64,000 bases of DNA, from NCBI GenBank assembly GCA_958296285.1, contig OY282459.1, forward strand, positions 942,367 to 1,006,366, written 5' to 3'. The number at the start of each line of letters is the position of its first letter. Position 1 is the first letter of the stretch. Of this stretch, positions 38,029 to 47,570 are shown piece after piece. The stretch comes from an uncultured Alphaproteobacteria bacterium. Its GTDB lineage: Bacteria > Pseudomonadota > Alphaproteobacteria > JAPOUT01 > G958296285. The position numbers and the translations under genes are program-made. The notes beneath the pieces were generated by a model. The model made no database searches. It saw only the letters and a list, made by a program, of their open reading frames with translations, and was not told where the DNA came from.

Positions 38029-38820
38029 ATGGCGGAATTTGACGGAAAAAGAGCCATCATCACAGGATCCGCCACAGGTCTGGGCGCGGCGACCGCGCGG
38101 CGTCTCGCCGAAGGCGGCGCTAAGGTCGTCATCAATTACAGGGAGAGCAGGAAGGAAGCCGAAGAGACTCTCGCTTTTTGCAGGAAAGCCGGAGCCGAGG
38201 CGCTCCTTATTCAGGGCGATGTCGCCGAGGATTCCGACTGCAGAAAGATTGTCGGAAACGCCATCGCCCAATGGGGCGGCGTGGATATTCTCGTCAACAA
38301 CGCCGGCACGACCAAATTCGCCGCCTCTGCCGATCTGGAAGGCTTGAGCGCCGAGGATTTTCTGCATCTCTACAAGGTCAATGTCGTTGGCGCTTATCAG
38401 ATGATTCGCGCCGCGCAGCCTCATATGAAGAAGGCGGGAATGGGATCGGTCGTCAATATCTCCTCCATCGCCGGCGTGACCGGCGTTGGCTCTTCGGTGG
38501 CTTACGCAGCCTCCAAAGGCGCGTTCAACACGATGACGCTCTCGCTCGCTCGCGCGCTCGCGCCGGAGATTCGCGTCAATGCCGTCTGCCCGGGCTTCAT
38601 CGGAACCCGATGGTTTCGCGATCGCTTGGGCGAAGAGATTTTCGCCGCCATGGTGGAGCAGCAGGAAAAAGAGATGCCTCTTAAACAGGCGGGAACCGCC
38701 GATCTTGTCGCTGATGCGGTCGTGTTTTTCTGCGGCGTTGGCGCGCGGCATATCACCGGGCAGTTTCTCATCACGGATGCCGGCATGCATCTCGGCTTCA
38801 ATCCGCTTCTTGGGAGGTGA
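38029..38820 (+). CDS. short-chain dehydrogenase/reductase (FabG-like)
   Basis: This NAD(P)-dependent oxidoreductase has 263 residues. ITGSATGLGAATARRLAEGG is the Rossmann glycine motif, NNAGTT follows, and catalytic residues are Ser in NISSIAGVTG and Tyr-x3-Lys in AYAASKGAFN. The substrate is unknown. ATG 38029 has AAAAGGAG upstream. The M20 peptidase gene follows after 3 bases, so the two are cotranscribed and may act in one catabolic pathway. Confidence 0.88.
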   Translation: MAEFDGKRAIITGSATGLGAATARRLAEGGAKVVINYRESRKEAEETLAFCRKAGAEALLIQGDVAEDSDCRKIVGNAIAQWGGVDILVNNAGTTKFAASADLEGLSAEDFLHLYKVNVVGAYQMIRAAQPHMKKAGMGSVVNISSIAGVTGVGSSVAYAASKGAFNTMTLSLARALAPEIRVNAVCPGFIGTRWFRDRLGEEIFAAMVEQQEKEMPLKQAGTADLVADAVVFFCGVGARHITGQFLITDAGMHLGFNPLLGR

Positions 38821-38823
38821 ATC

Positions 38824-40059
38824 ATGGAGGCTGACGCTCTCAAAAAAGAGGCTTTCCAAATCATAGACGATATGCGCGCCGATCTTTTGGAGGCGAGCCA
38901 TGCTATTCATCAGAAGCCGGAGTTGGCGTTTGAGGAGCGTTTCGCGTCTGACTTATTGGCGTCTAGGGTTGAGGCGGCGGGGCTGCCGATCACGCGCGGC
39001 GCTTATGGTTTGGAGACGGCTTATCTGTCGTCTTTCGGAGACGGGTCTGCGCCGGAGGTTGCGATTCTCTCGGAATATGACGCGCTTCCGGTGATTGGAC
39101 ATGCTTGCGGACATAATATCATCGCCACGGCGGGGTTGGGCGCGGCGCTCGCGCTGGCGCGTCTGGGCGGGAAGATCAAGGGGCGCGTCCGCTATATCGG
39201 CGCGCCTGCCGAGGAGGGCGGCGGCGGAAAGGAGCTGATGGCGCGGCAGGGCGCGTTTGACGGCGTGGATGCCGCGATGATGGTGCATCCGGCGGGATTG
39301 GATTTGCGGACGATGCCGAGTTTGTGCGTTTCGGATGTTTCTGTCGTTTATCATGGCAGGAGCGCTCATGCTTCGGCGATGCCGCATGAGGGCTTGAACG
39401 CGTTGGATGGGGTGATCACGGCGTATCAGGCGGTCGCGCAGCTGAGGCAGCATATTCGTTCTGACGAGCGGGTTCATGGGATTATCACGGAGGGGGGTTA
39501 TGCGGCGAACATTGTTCCGGAGCGGGCGGCGGCGCGGTTTTATGTTCGCGCCGGGCGGTTGGACGCGCTGATGCGCTTGCGCGAGCGCGTGGAGGCGTGT
39601 TTTGACGCGGGCGCCAGGGCGACTGGCACGCGCGCCGCGCTTCAATGGCAGCCTTATGTGGCGTATTTGGATGTCAAGCATAATGAGCCTTTGACGCGCA
39701 TTTATGAGGAGACGGCGGTTTCGTTGGGGCGCGAGATGTTTCCGGTTGAGAAGATTCCGCCGGCTTTCGCGGGCAGCACGGATATGGGGAATGTGAGTCA
39801 TCGGGTTCCGAGCATTCATCCGATGATTTCGTGCGCGCCGCCGTCTGTTGTGATTCACAATCCGGAGTTCGCGCGTCATGCGGTATCGGAGGCGGGGGAT
39901 TTGGCGGTATTAGATGGGGCGAAGTGTTTGGTTTCGGTGGCGATTTCGTATTTTTGCGATGGGGGATTGCGTGATGAGGTGGGGGAGGATTTTGCTCGGA
40001 CGGCTTCGCAGTCTAGGAAGGTTGTGGAGATGGTTGGGGGGGACAAGCACGGGCATTAG
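38824..40059 (+). CDS. M20 family amidohydrolase/peptidase (AbgB/PM20D2-like)
   Basis: The 411-residue zinc hydrolase resembles aminobenzoyl-glutamate or dipeptide hydrolases: HQKPELAFEE, YDALPVIGHACGHNIIATAG (zinc His), IGAPAEEGGGGKELM (catalytic and zinc Glu), then a lid domain with YHGRSAHASAMPHEGLNALD, and STDMGNVSHRVPSIHPMI near the end. It acts with the preceding dehydrogenase gene by position only. From about 39300 to the stop the sequence becomes G+T-rich; element R4 begins 8 bases after the stop. Confidence 0.88.
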   Translation: MEADALKKEAFQIIDDMRADLLEASHAIHQKPELAFEERFASDLLASRVEAAGLPITRGAYGLETAYLSSFGDGSAPEVAILSEYDALPVIGHACGHNIIATAGLGAALALARLGGKIKGRVRYIGAPAEEGGGGKELMARQGAFDGVDAAMMVHPAGLDLRTMPSLCVSDVSVVYHGRSAHASAMPHEGLNALDGVITAYQAVAQLRQHIRSDERVHGIITEGGYAANIVPERAAARFYVRAGRLDALMRLRERVEACFDAGARATGTRAALQWQPYVAYLDVKHNEPLTRIYEETAVSLGREMFPVEKIPPAFAGSTDMGNVSHRVPSIHPMISCAPPSVVIHNPEFARHAVSEAGDLAVLDGAKCLVSVAISYFCDGGLRDEVGEDFARTASQSRKVVEMVGGDKHGH

Positions 40060-40066
40060 AGGGAGG

Positions 40067-40257
40067 CTCCCGTTAAGGGGGGTTTGGGGGGCTAGCCCCC
40101 CAAAAAAACCAAGCGGGCGAAGCCCGCTATAGTCGGCGGGCGTGGCGAAACGAAGCCGAGCGTAGCGAGGCGAGGAAGCCCGCCGACTTTTCGGGGGGAT
40201 TCCCCCCGACCCCCCCCTTTCTCGCGGGGGGTCTCCGACCCCCCACACCCCCCTTAA
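40067..40257. repeat. palindromic element R4
   Basis: This is a short form: it begins CTCCCGTTAAGG, has GGGGGGCTAGCCCCCC, GCGGGCGAAGCCCGC, TATAGT, the central module (40132-40187, with a shortened, altered loop), GGGGGGATTCCCCCC, and a GGGGGGTCTCCGACCCCCC right hairpin ending CCTTAACCC. The CCCTGC and GCGCGTGGGT modules of R2, R3 and R6 are missing. The flanking genes converge on it, and the Dam-like gene's stop codon lies in its right end. Confidence 0.83.
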
Positions 40258-41156
40258 CCCAAAATCAGCAACTCATGTGATTTCTTCACGTGATCGCGCT
40301 TGCCATTGATCCGATTGAAGCCGATGCGTGTCTCTCCCTGCCCCAGAGTGTATTGCCATTGGATTTTCACAACCTTAAAATCCCGATACCATTCGCGCAC
40401 GGCGGAGCAATCATTGTAGGAAAGAATGAAGCCTCCCTTATGAGAATGGAGCAGATCGCGGAGTGCCTCATGATCAAACCCACGATGATGAACAGGAAAA
40501 TTCCGCTGCGGATAGATCCCACGAAACATCTTGCTGTCCCCATCCAAATAATAGGGCGGATCGCAATAAAGAAAATCCTTCTTATGGAGTAGAATGGACT
40601 CGCTGAAATCTGCTCCTTCTACCACAAGAGAAGGTGCGCGAAAATTACGAACTTTTCTCAAAAGATTCCGAAATCGCCGCTCATCCTGATAAATCTTGGA
40701 CATCCAACCCAAAAACCCAGGCCCATAAGAAAGATTGTGATTGAACCAATAATGCGCCGCCAACCGCTCCGGCGAAAGCGCCCGATCCCCCCGCCAATGC
40801 TTTTTTAAGCGCTCCTTCACCAAACAATAATTCTCGGCAGTCGGCGACCATCTGCCAATCTTCTCCGCCAATTGCTGAGGACGCGAAATCTGCTCGCGCC
40901 AATAATTAGCGAGAATGTCAAAGACATCATAAGCCACAACCTCTATCCCGCACTCCACCGCGCAAGCCACCTCCACCGAGCCGCCGCCAAGAAAAGGCGA
41001 AACCAAACGACTCACGCCGCGCGGCAGACGCTCCACAATGAAGCCAACCGCCAAACTCTTGCCCCCCGCATAGCGAAGCGGCGAACCAGTGAACCTCTTA
41101 TAGCGATTCTTGCCCGAACTCCGAAGCGCCCGCAAAAAACTCTCCCGCGAATCCAT
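40254..41156 (-). CDS. D12-class DNA adenine methyltransferase (Dam-like)
   Basis: This predicted N6-adenine methylase has alpha-class order: SPLRYAGGKSLAVGF (SAM binding) at the N-terminus, then FLGGGSVEVACAVECGIEVV, and the catalytic FLYCDPPYYLDGDSKMFRG. It has 300 residues, with KKSHELLIL typical of the C-terminus. No cognate nuclease is adjacent, so it is an orphan. Its target is not predictable; GATC is common here. It lies between R4 and purC, a position not part of the usual pur cluster. Confidence 0.87.
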   Translation of the reverse strand: MDSRESFLRALRSSGKNRYKRFTGSPLRYAGGKSLAVGFIVERLPRGVSRLVSPFLGGGSVEVACAVECGIEVVAYDVFDILANYWREQISRPQQLAEKIGRWSPTAENYCLVKERLKKHWRGDRALSPERLAAHYWFNHNLSYGPGFLGWMSKIYQDERRFRNLLRKVRNFRAPSLVVEGADFSESILLHKKDFLYCDPPYYLDGDSKMFRGIYPQRNFPVHHRGFDHEALRDLLHSHKGGFILSYNDCSAVREWYRDFKVVKIQWQYTLGQGETRIGFNRINGKRDHVKKSHELLILG

Positions 41157-41286
41157 CTCTTCCCTCTTTCCCGAATCACAAAGCCTCTGACGAAAAACCC
41201 ATCATAGCCGAAAAGATTGCCTTCCCATCAGCAATCCGCTATCCTCAAACAAGTCCCCCCGCCCCCCAAACCCACGGAAACCCCGC

Positions 41287-42066
41287 ATGACCCGCCGAAG
41301 AGTCTATGACGGAAAAACCAAAGTCCTCTACGAAGGACCCGAACCCGATACCCTCGTCCAGCATTTCAAAGATGACGCGACCGCCTTCAACAAAGAAAAA
41401 CACGCCATCATTGAAGGACGCGGAGTCCTCAACAACCGAATCAGCGAATATCTTCTGACCTGCCTCAACAATCTGGGAATCCAAACCCACTTCATCCGCG
41501 CGCTCAATATGCGCGAGCAACTGATTCGGAAACTGGACATCCTGCCCGTGGAAGTGGTCGTGCGGAATATGGCGGCGGGATCGCTCTGCAAAAGACTCGG
41601 ACTGGAAGAAGGCGAGAGCCTGCCCCGATCCATCGTGGAATTCTATTACAAATCCGATTCGCTCGGCGATCCGATGATCTCGGAAGAGCATATCACCGCC
41701 TTCGGATGGGCGTCCCATCAGGAAATGGACGAAGTGATGTCGCTGGCGCTCCGCGCGAATGACGTTCTGTCGGGCTTGTTCCTCGCGGTCGGGCTGCACC
41801 TCGTGGATTTCAAGCTGGAGTTCGGACGGCTCAATGACGAGGACGCCTCGCCGCGACTCCTCATCGCTGACGAAATCAGCCCCGATTCCTGCCGCCTCTG
41901 GGATGTCGCGACCAAGAACCGCATGGATAAAGACCTCTTCCGCCGCGATATGGGCGGACTCATTGAAGCCTATAAGGAAGTGGCGCGGCGGCTCGGCGTC
42001 TATGTGGATCAGATCGGCGAGGGCAGAAAAAAACCCGCCCTCTGGGAAGTCAAAAAACAAGGATGA
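41287..42066 (+). CDS. purC: SAICAR synthase
   Basis: PurC joins aspartate to CAIR in purine synthesis. [38 protein letters not shown] (substrate binding), [17 protein letters not shown], and [14 protein letters not shown] (here [14 protein letters not shown]) are family motifs. Its length of 259 residues is normal. It heads the purC-purS-purQ-purL-bolA-grxD order of alphaproteobacteria. The last codons lead into an A+T-rich leader before purS. Confidence 0.96.
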   Translation: MTRRRVYDGKTKVLYEGPEPDTLVQHFKDDATAFNKEKHAIIEGRGVLNNRISEYLLTCLNNLGIQTHFIRALNMREQLIRKLDILPVEVVVRNMAAGSLCKRLGLEEGESLPRSIVEFYYKSDSLGDPMISEEHITAFGWASHQEMDEVMSLALRANDVLSGLFLAVGLHLVDFKLEFGRLNDEDASPRLLIADEISPDSCRLWDVATKNRMDKDLFRRDMGGLIEAYKEVARRLGVYVDQIGEGRKKPALWEVKKQG

Positions 42067-42089
42067 AAACTAAAATAGAATTCCACAAC

Positions 42090-42229
42090 CTGCAGAACGT
42101 GCTTTTCTAGCATCTGCAATACTCTTTTTCTCCTGCATATATTTCAGGCTCTGCAATTTTTTGTTTCTGCATGTGATATACATTTTGTGTGACTCTGTGA
42201 GTCGCACTCCTCTGCATGTGCGCATGCAG
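42090..42229 (+). promoter_or_regulatory. A+T-rich leader before purS with repeated CTGCA words and hairpins
   Basis: The 188-base gap 42067-42254 is far richer in A+T than its surroundings. CTGCA occurs six times (42090, 42114, 42133, 42151, 42167, 42212). GACTC-TGT-GAGTC (42191-42203) and CTGCATG-TGCG-CATGCAG (42212-42229) can form hairpins just before the purS ribosome site. It may be a regulator-binding or attenuator region for purSQL; no known motif is recognised. Confidence 0.35.
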
Positions 42230-42254
42230 GTGATATAGATGAAGGAGAGTTATT

Positions 42255-42584
42255 ATGTCGCAACAGAATCCGAGTGTCGAGAAACAGCGAAGCAACAGTC
42301 GCCCCTCCTCTGTCCAAAACGGAAGGGCAACCGATCGTCTTCAATTTGCGGTCAAGATCACGTTAAAGGAAGGAGTTCGTGATCCGCAAGGACGCGCGAT
42401 CCAAGAACTCCTCGCCCGAATGGGATATGACAAGATAGCGGATGTTCGTCAGGGCAAGCATATAAAAATCAGCTTCCATGATGCCGACCCCGAAAGCGCT
42501 CGTGAGGCAGTAAACGCTATGTGCCGCGACTTCCTCGCCAATCCCGTCATTGAGGATTATCGCGTCTCCATAGACGACGCCTGA
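42255..42584 (+). CDS. purS: FGAM synthase subunit PurS
   Basis: PurS bridges PurL and PurQ in the three-part formylglycinamidine synthase. The conserved core is FAVKITLKEGVRDPQGRAIQ, LARMGYDKIADVRQGKHIKI and FLANPVIEDYRV. A hydrophilic N-terminal extension of about 28 residues (Gln/Ser/Asn-rich) is unusual; it carries one of the few TCGA sites (42277). ATG 42255 has GAAGGAG upstream. Length is 109 residues against about 80 usual. Confidence 0.92.
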   Translation: MSQQNPSVEKQRSNSRPSSVQNGRATDRLQFAVKITLKEGVRDPQGRAIQELLARMGYDKIADVRQGKHIKISFHDADPESAREAVNAMCRDFLANPVIEDYRVSIDDA

Positions 42585-42616
42585 TAGACACCCGATAACG
42601 CCAAGCGCGTCTGACA

Positions 42617-43321
42617 ATGAAAAGCGCCATTGTCGTTTTCCCCGGCTCCAACTGCGACCGAGACATAGCGGTGGCGCTCCGTCATTGCGTGAAGAGCAAG
42701 CCTTCTATGGTCTGGCATAAAGAATCTGTTTTGCCTTCCGTGGATATTGTTGTTTTGTCCGGTGGTTTCTCCTATGGCGATTATCTCCGCGCCGGCGCGC
42801 TCGCCGCCAAGAGTCCGATCATGGAGGAGGTCGTCCGAAAAGCGAAAGACGGAGTCGCTGTGTTAGGCATTTGCAACGGATTCCAAATTCTGACCGAAAC
42901 GGGACTCCTCCCAGGCGCGTTGATGCGAAACGACAATCTCGCCTTTATCTGCCGAAACGTCCGCCTCGTTGTGGAGCAGGCACGAAGACCTTTCGCCTCC
43001 GCCTATAGAAAGGGCGAGATTATATCCATGCCGATCGCCCATAAAAGAGGTCAATATCATGCCGACCCCGAGACCCTCGCCCGCTTAGAAGGTGAAGGGC
43101 AAATCCTCTTCCGCTATGCCGAGGACGACAACTCTAGCGGCTCTGGCATGAATGGCTTTACGATGAATGGCTCTGTCAAGAATATCGCCGGCATTCTCAA
43201 TGAGAAAGGCAATGTGCTTGGACTCATGCCCCATCCCGAGCGTTGCTTTGACGAAGAAATCGGTGGCGAGCAGGGGGCGGATGGTGCGAAACTCTTTATA
43301 AGCCTCACCCAATCCCTATGA
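42617..43321 (+). CDS. purQ: FGAM synthase subunit PurQ (glutaminase)
   Basis: PurQ supplies ammonia from glutamine to PurL. VVFPGSNCDRDIAVALR starts the class I glutaminase fold, LSGGFSYGDYLRAGALAAKS follows, the nucleophile Cys is in VLGICNGFQILTETGLLPGA, and the catalytic His-Pro-Glu is in LMPHPERCFD. Length is 234 residues. It lies 32 bases after purS. Confidence 0.96.
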   Translation: MKSAIVVFPGSNCDRDIAVALRHCVKSKPSMVWHKESVLPSVDIVVLSGGFSYGDYLRAGALAAKSPIMEEVVRKAKDGVAVLGICNGFQILTETGLLPGALMRNDNLAFICRNVRLVVEQARRPFASAYRKGEIISMPIAHKRGQYHADPETLARLEGEGQILFRYAEDDNSSGSGMNGFTMNGSVKNIAGILNEKGNVLGLMPHPERCFDEEIGGEQGADGAKLFISLTQSL

Positions 43322-43337
43322 CTCGCCCCTGACGTTT

Positions 43338-45533
43338 ATGACGGGCATGCGAAAGATCGCGCGGGCGCTCGGACTCTCACCCCCCGACTATGACGCGATC
43401 CTCAAACGGCTCGGGCGCGAGCCGACAGAAACCGAAGCCGGCATGTTCGGCGCGATGTGGAGCGAGCATTGCTCTTATCGCTCCTCCAAGCGCTTTTTGA
43501 AGCGCTTCCCGTCAGAAGGGGCGCATGTGCTGCAAGGGCCGGGCGAGAACGCCGGCGCCGTCAGCATCGGAGACGGACAGGCGGTCGTCTTCAAGATGGA
43601 GAGCCACAACCATCCCTCCATGATTGATCCCTATCAGGGCGCGGCGACAGGGATAGGCGGAATCATGCGCGACATTTTCACGATGGGCGCGAGACCTGTC
43701 GCCCTCTTGAACGCGCTCCGCTTCGGCGCGGCGGATCATCCGAAAACGCCGCATCTGCTGTCCGGAGTCGTCGCCGGAATCGGCGACTATGGAAACTGCG
43801 TGGGAATCCCCACCATCGGCGGCGAAGTGGATTTTGACGCCGCCTATAACGGCAACATTCTCGTCAATGCCATGTGCGTGGGGCTAGCCGATGAGAAGGC
43901 GCTCTTCCGCGCTATCTTGCGCGAGGGCCATAAAGTCTACGCGATCGGCGCGAGAACCGGACGGGACGGGCTGCACGGCGCGGTCATGGCGTCCGCCTCC
44001 TTCCAAAACGCCGAAGACGCGGAACGCGCCGCCGTCCAAATCGGCGACCCCTTCATGCAGAAACTTCTGATGGAAGCCTCTTTAGAACTGATGGCGCGAG
44101 GCGCTGTCGCGGCGGCGCAGGATATGGGCGCGGCGGGTCTGACATCCTCGGCGGTGGAGATGGCGGCGAAAGGCGGCTGCGGCATCCGTCTCAATCTTGA
44201 CCGCCTCCCCTGCCGCGAGGACGGCATGACCGCCTATGAAATCATGCTCTCCGAAAGCCAAGAGCGGATGCTGCTCGCCGCGCCCCCCGAAAAAGAAAAA
44301 ACCATCGCCGAAATCTGCGACAAATGGGACATCCCCTGCGCCCAAATCGGCGAGGCGAGAAAGGGCGACAGAATAGAAATCACGCGGCATGGCGAATGCG
44401 AGGCGAATCTGCCCCTCTCCGCCCTGACCCGCGCCCCCGAAAGAGAATGGCCGCGCGAGCCAAGACGCGCTCCGCCTCCGAAACACGCCCCCTCTTCCAA
44501 AAAACGCCCCTCTTTGGACGAGACTCTTATAAGAATGCTCGCAACCCCCGCGCTCTCAAGCCGAAGATGGGTCTATGAGCAATATGATTCCTCCGTCATG
44601 GGCGACACTGTGGAAGCGTCAGGCGGAGACGCCGCCGTCATTCGCGTCCATCAGACGCGCAAAGCCCTCGCCATGGTGAGCGAAGCCACGCCCGCCTATC
44701 TCGCCGCCGACCCTTATCTCGGCGCGAAGCAGGCGGTCGCCGAAGCATGGCGCAATCTGAACGCTGTCGGCGCGAAGCCTCTCGCCATCACCGACTGCCT
44801 CAATTTCGGAAGCCCCGAAGAGCCGGCGATCATGGAGCAATTCGCCCAAAGCGTGGAAGGCTTGGCGGAAGCGGCAGCCTATTTGGACATGCCTGTCGTG
44901 TCGGGGAATGTCTCCTTTTACAATGAGACGGACGGGCGCGCCATTCCTCCGACCCCCTCTGTCGGCGCTGTCGGGCTTATCCCCGATTACGGCAGACGCG
45001 CCCGCGCCGCCTTCATGCGAGAGGGCGATGCCATTCTTCTCATTGGCGAAGAGGGCGGGCATTTGGGCTGCTCGGTCTTCGCCGATCTCTTCGCCGAGTC
45101 TCTCCCCGCCGAAGCGCCGCCGATTGATCTTGAGAAGGAAAAGCGGCATGGGCTTTTTCTCCGCGCTCTGATAGAGGAGGGGCGGATTGTGTCGGCGCAT
45201 GATCTCTCGCGCGGAGGGCTCGCCATTGCGCTCGCCGAGATGGCGATCAATGGCGGCATCGGCGCGGAGATCCGCGCGCCCGAAACCGCGTCCGACCTTC
45301 ATGCCTTCTTCTTCTCTGAAGATCAGGCGCGCTATATTTTTTGCGCGGGCAGCGATTCTGTTTCCGAGATGCTCAAGCGCGCCGAGGCGGCAGGCGTCCC
45401 CGCCCTGATTCTTGGGACAACAGGCGGAAAGGGTTTGACTCTGCGAGGGGCGAAGCCCATAGAATTGCGGAGATTGCGAGAGGCGCATGAAAGCGGCTTT
45501 CTCAAGATTATGCGGAGACGCCCATGCCGATGA
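43338..45533 (+). CDS. purL: FGAM synthase subunit PurL
   Basis: PurL is the ATP-dependent synthetase subunit, of the small type that needs PurS and PurQ (731 residues). GAMWSEHCSYRSSKRFLKRF, VVFKMESHNHPSMIDPYQGA, TGIGGIMRDIFTMGARPVAL and GGEVDFDAAYNGNILVNAMC are characteristic. ATG 43338 is used; ATG 43347 is also possible. The stop overlaps the bolA start, a conserved link in alphaproteobacteria. Confidence 0.97.
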   Translation: MTGMRKIARALGLSPPDYDAILKRLGREPTETEAGMFGAMWSEHCSYRSSKRFLKRFPSEGAHVLQGPGENAGAVSIGDGQAVVFKMESHNHPSMIDPYQGAATGIGGIMRDIFTMGARPVALLNALRFGAADHPKTPHLLSGVVAGIGDYGNCVGIPTIGGEVDFDAAYNGNILVNAMCVGLADEKALFRAILREGHKVYAIGARTGRDGLHGAVMASASFQNAEDAERAAVQIGDPFMQKLLMEASLELMARGAVAAAQDMGAAGLTSSAVEMAAKGGCGIRLNLDRLPCREDGMTAYEIMLSESQERMLLAAPPEKEKTIAEICDKWDIPCAQIGEARKGDRIEITRHGECEANLPLSALTRAPEREWPREPRRAPPPKHAPSSKKRPSLDETLIRMLATPALSSRRWVYEQYDSSVMGDTVEASGGDAAVIRVHQTRKALAMVSEATPAYLAADPYLGAKQAVAEAWRNLNAVGAKPLAITDCLNFGSPEEPAIMEQFAQSVEGLAEAAAYLDMPVVSGNVSFYNETDGRAIPPTPSVGAVGLIPDYGRRARAAFMREGDAILLIGEEGGHLGCSVFADLFAESLPAEAPPIDLEKEKRHGLFLRALIEEGRIVSAHDLSRGGLAIALAEMAINGGIGAEIRAPETASDLHAFFFSEDQARYIFCAGSDSVSEMLKRAEAAGVPALILGTTGGKGLTLRGAKPIELRRLREAHESGFLKIMRRRPCR

Positions 45534-45778
45534 CCCCTGACGCCATCAAAGCCCTCATCCATGAGGCTTTCCCTGACGCCGAAGTGGAACTGTCCGATCT
45601 CCGCGGAGACGGCGATCATTACGCTTTGCATATTGCGAGCGCCGCTTTTTTCGGCAAGAATCGGATAGAGCAGCATCAGCTGGTCTATCGCGCGCTCAAG
45701 GGCAGGATGGGCGGCGAGCTTCACGCTCTCGCCCTTAAAACCAAACCGCTTGAGAAGCCCACAGAAGGAGACGCATGA
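45524..45778 (+). CDS. BolA/IbaG family protein
   Basis: The 84-residue protein has [39 protein letters not shown], and [20 protein letters not shown], the BolA fold with the conserved His used with monothiol glutaredoxins to hold Fe-S clusters. It overlaps purL at its start and grxD at its end, the standard alphaproteobacterial arrangement and a sign that BolA and Grx work together. ATG 45530 is an alternative start. Confidence 0.93.
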   Translation: MPMTPDAIKALIHEAFPDAEVELSDLRGDGDHYALHIASAAFFGKNRIEQHQLVYRALKGRMGGELHALALKTKPLEKPTEGDA

Positions 45779-46113
45779 TGAGCGAAGATGTTTTTGCGAA
45801 GATTGAGAGCGCCGTCAAAGCGAGCGATGTCGTTCTTTTTATGAAGGGGACGCCGGATTTTCCGCAATGCGGCTTTTCCAGCCAAGTGGCGGGGATTTTG
45901 AATCATTTGGGCGTCTCTTATGAGAGCGTCAATGTTTTGGAGAATGACGCGATAAGAGAGGGCGTCAAGGCTTTTAGCGATTGGCCCACGATCCCGCAGC
46001 TTTATGTCAAGGGCGAGTTTGTCGGCGGCTGCGACATTATCCGCGAGATGTTTGAGGAGGGCGAAATCCGCGCCTTCTTTGAGGAGAAAGGGATTCCCCT
46101 CCAAAAAGACTGA
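45775..46113 (+). CDS. grxD: monothiol glutaredoxin (Grx4/GrxD)
   Basis: GrxD holds and transfers [2Fe-2S] clusters, often with Bol[21 protein letters not shown] has the CGFS active site, and [20 protein letters not shown] the glutathione-binding cis-Pro loop. It has 112 residues. The two adjacent ATGs (45775, 45778) are both possible, the first overlapping the bolA stop. In relatives rpsD often lies nearby; here a methyltransferase-HNH gene intervenes. Confidence 0.95.
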   Translation: MMSEDVFAKIESAVKASDVVLFMKGTPDFPQCGFSSQVAGILNHLGVSYESVNVLENDAIREGVKAFSDWPTIPQLYVKGEFVGGCDIIREMFEEGEIRAFFEEKGIPLQKD

Positions 46114-46132
46114 TTGGGCGCGTTTCAAGCCC

Positions 46133-46161
46133 GAATCATGCTACATATTGTGGCATGATTC
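46133..46161. promoter_or_regulatory. palindrome over the start codon of the methyltransferase-HNH gene
   Basis: GAATCATGC (46133-46141) and GCATGATTC (46153-46161) are perfect inverted arms around TACATATTGTG, and the inner TACA/TGTG nearly extends them. The start codon (46155-46157) lies in the right arm. TGCTACAT could be an extended -10, which would put the transcript start at or near the ATG. It looks like an operator for autoregulation. Confidence 0.5.
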
Positions 46162-47570
46162 CGAATCGCACCATATTTACCGGGGACAATCTCCCGATCA
46201 TGCGGGGCATGAACAGCGAGTCCGTAGATCTGATCTATCTGGATCCGCCCTTCAACTCCAACCATAATTACGCCGCGCCGATCGGGAGCAAGGCGGCGGG
46301 CGCGGCGTTCAAGGACACTTGGACGCTCTCCGACGTGGATGTGGCTTGGATGGACGAGCTCAGAAAACGCAATCCCGATCTCTATGCGGTGATCATCGCG
46401 GTCGGCAAGGTCGGCGGCAAGAGCGGCATGTCCTACCTCATCTATATGGCAGTGCGGATATTGGAAATGCATCGCGTCCTCAAAAACGAAGGCTCTATCT
46501 ATCTGCATTGCGATCCTACAATGGGGCACAGTCTCAGAATGATGATGGACGCCATCTTTGGGAGCGAGAATTTCAGAAATGAAATTTTTTGGCGAAGAAC
46601 TGCCTCGCCTGCCAAGGGAAGCCAGCATAGAGCGAAAAGTTGGGGCAGCAACGCGGACATTCTTCTCTTTTACACGAAGACGGACGAGTTTTGGCTAATG
46701 CCTACGAGAGAATTGACCGAGAGAGAGAAATTGGAGAAGTTTCCCAAAGTAGAAAAGGGAAGGCGATATAACACGGCGACCCCAGTGTTCAGCTCTAAAA
46801 CCATGGGGGCGAGGCCCAATCTATGTTTTGAATGGCGCGGTTTTCGGAATCCTCACCCGTCGGGCTGGAGACTGTCCAAAGAGCGCCTTGAGAAGGAGTA
46901 TCAAAAGGGCAATATCGTTATCAAGGATGGCAAGATTGAGCGAAGAGCGTATTTTGAGGATTATCAAGGGCTGCCTCTTGGCAATTTATGGGCTGAGACG
47001 GAATTGACGCTGAGCTCGCAAGACTCAGAGCGCATAGGGTTTCCTACGCAAAAACCCCTCGCCCTCCTAGAGCGCATTATTGAGGCTTCTAGCGATAAAG
47101 GCGATGTTGTCTTTGATCCCTTTTGCGGCTGCGCGACAACGCTGATCGCCGCGGAAAAATTGCAAAGGCATTGGATAGGCATTGATATATCTCTCAAAGC
47201 GGTGGATTTGGTGAAGTCCCGCCTCTATGAGGAAGTTCAAGTTGAGGGGGTGGTTGGCAAGCTCCATCACCGCAGGGCTCCCCCTCAGCGCACCGATCTA
47301 GGAAAACTGCCTCCGCCCCACACCCACAAAAAAACCCTCTATGGCGAGCAGGGCGGACATTGCGCCGGATGCCAAAAGCGTTTTGAAATCCAAAATCTGG
47401 AGATTGACCATATCATCCCGAAAAAAGACGGCGGAACGGATCATGCCGACAATCTCCAACTCCTATGCGGACATTGCAACCGCGTCAAAGGCAGGCGCAC
47501 AATGGAAGCGCTCATCGCAGACCTCACCAAAAGAGGCGTTTTCGTTTGGCAAAGGCGAGAGCCTCTCTAA
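46155..47570 (+). CDS. DNA methyltransferase fused to an HNH nuclease domain
   Basis: Residues 1-370 are a beta-class methyltransferase: [20 protein letters not shown], catalytic LDPPFN (30-34), [20 protein letters not shown], and SAM motif [18 protein letters not shown]. Residues about 395-465 are a zinc HNH domain: [26 protein letters not shown], and [15 protein letters not shown]. Both appear intact, so one chain may both modify and cut DNA. The start has no ribosome site but sits in a palindrome. It separates grxD from rpsD and is less G+C-rich in the methylase part. Specificity is unknown. Confidence 0.85.
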   Translation: MIPNRTIFTGDNLPIMRGMNSESVDLIYLDPPFNSNHNYAAPIGSKAAGAAFKDTWTLSDVDVAWMDELRKRNPDLYAVIIAVGKVGGKSGMSYLIYMAVRILEMHRVLKNEGSIYLHCDPTMGHSLRMMMDAIFGSENFRNEIFWRRTASPAKGSQHRAKSWGSNADILLFYTKTDEFWLMPTRELTEREKLEKFPKVEKGRRYNTATPVFSSKTMGARPNLCFEWRGFRNPHPSGWRLSKERLEKEYQKGNIVIKDGKIERRAYFEDYQGLPLGNLWAETELTLSSQDSERIGFPTQKPLALLERIIEASSDKGDVVFDPFCGCATTLIAAEKLQRHWIGIDISLKAVDLVKSRLYEEVQVEGVVGKLHHRRAPPQRTDLGKLPPPHTHKKTLYGEQGGHCAGCQKRFEIQNLEIDHIIPKKDGGTDHADNLQLLCGHCNRVKGRRTMEALIADLTKRGVFVWQRREPL

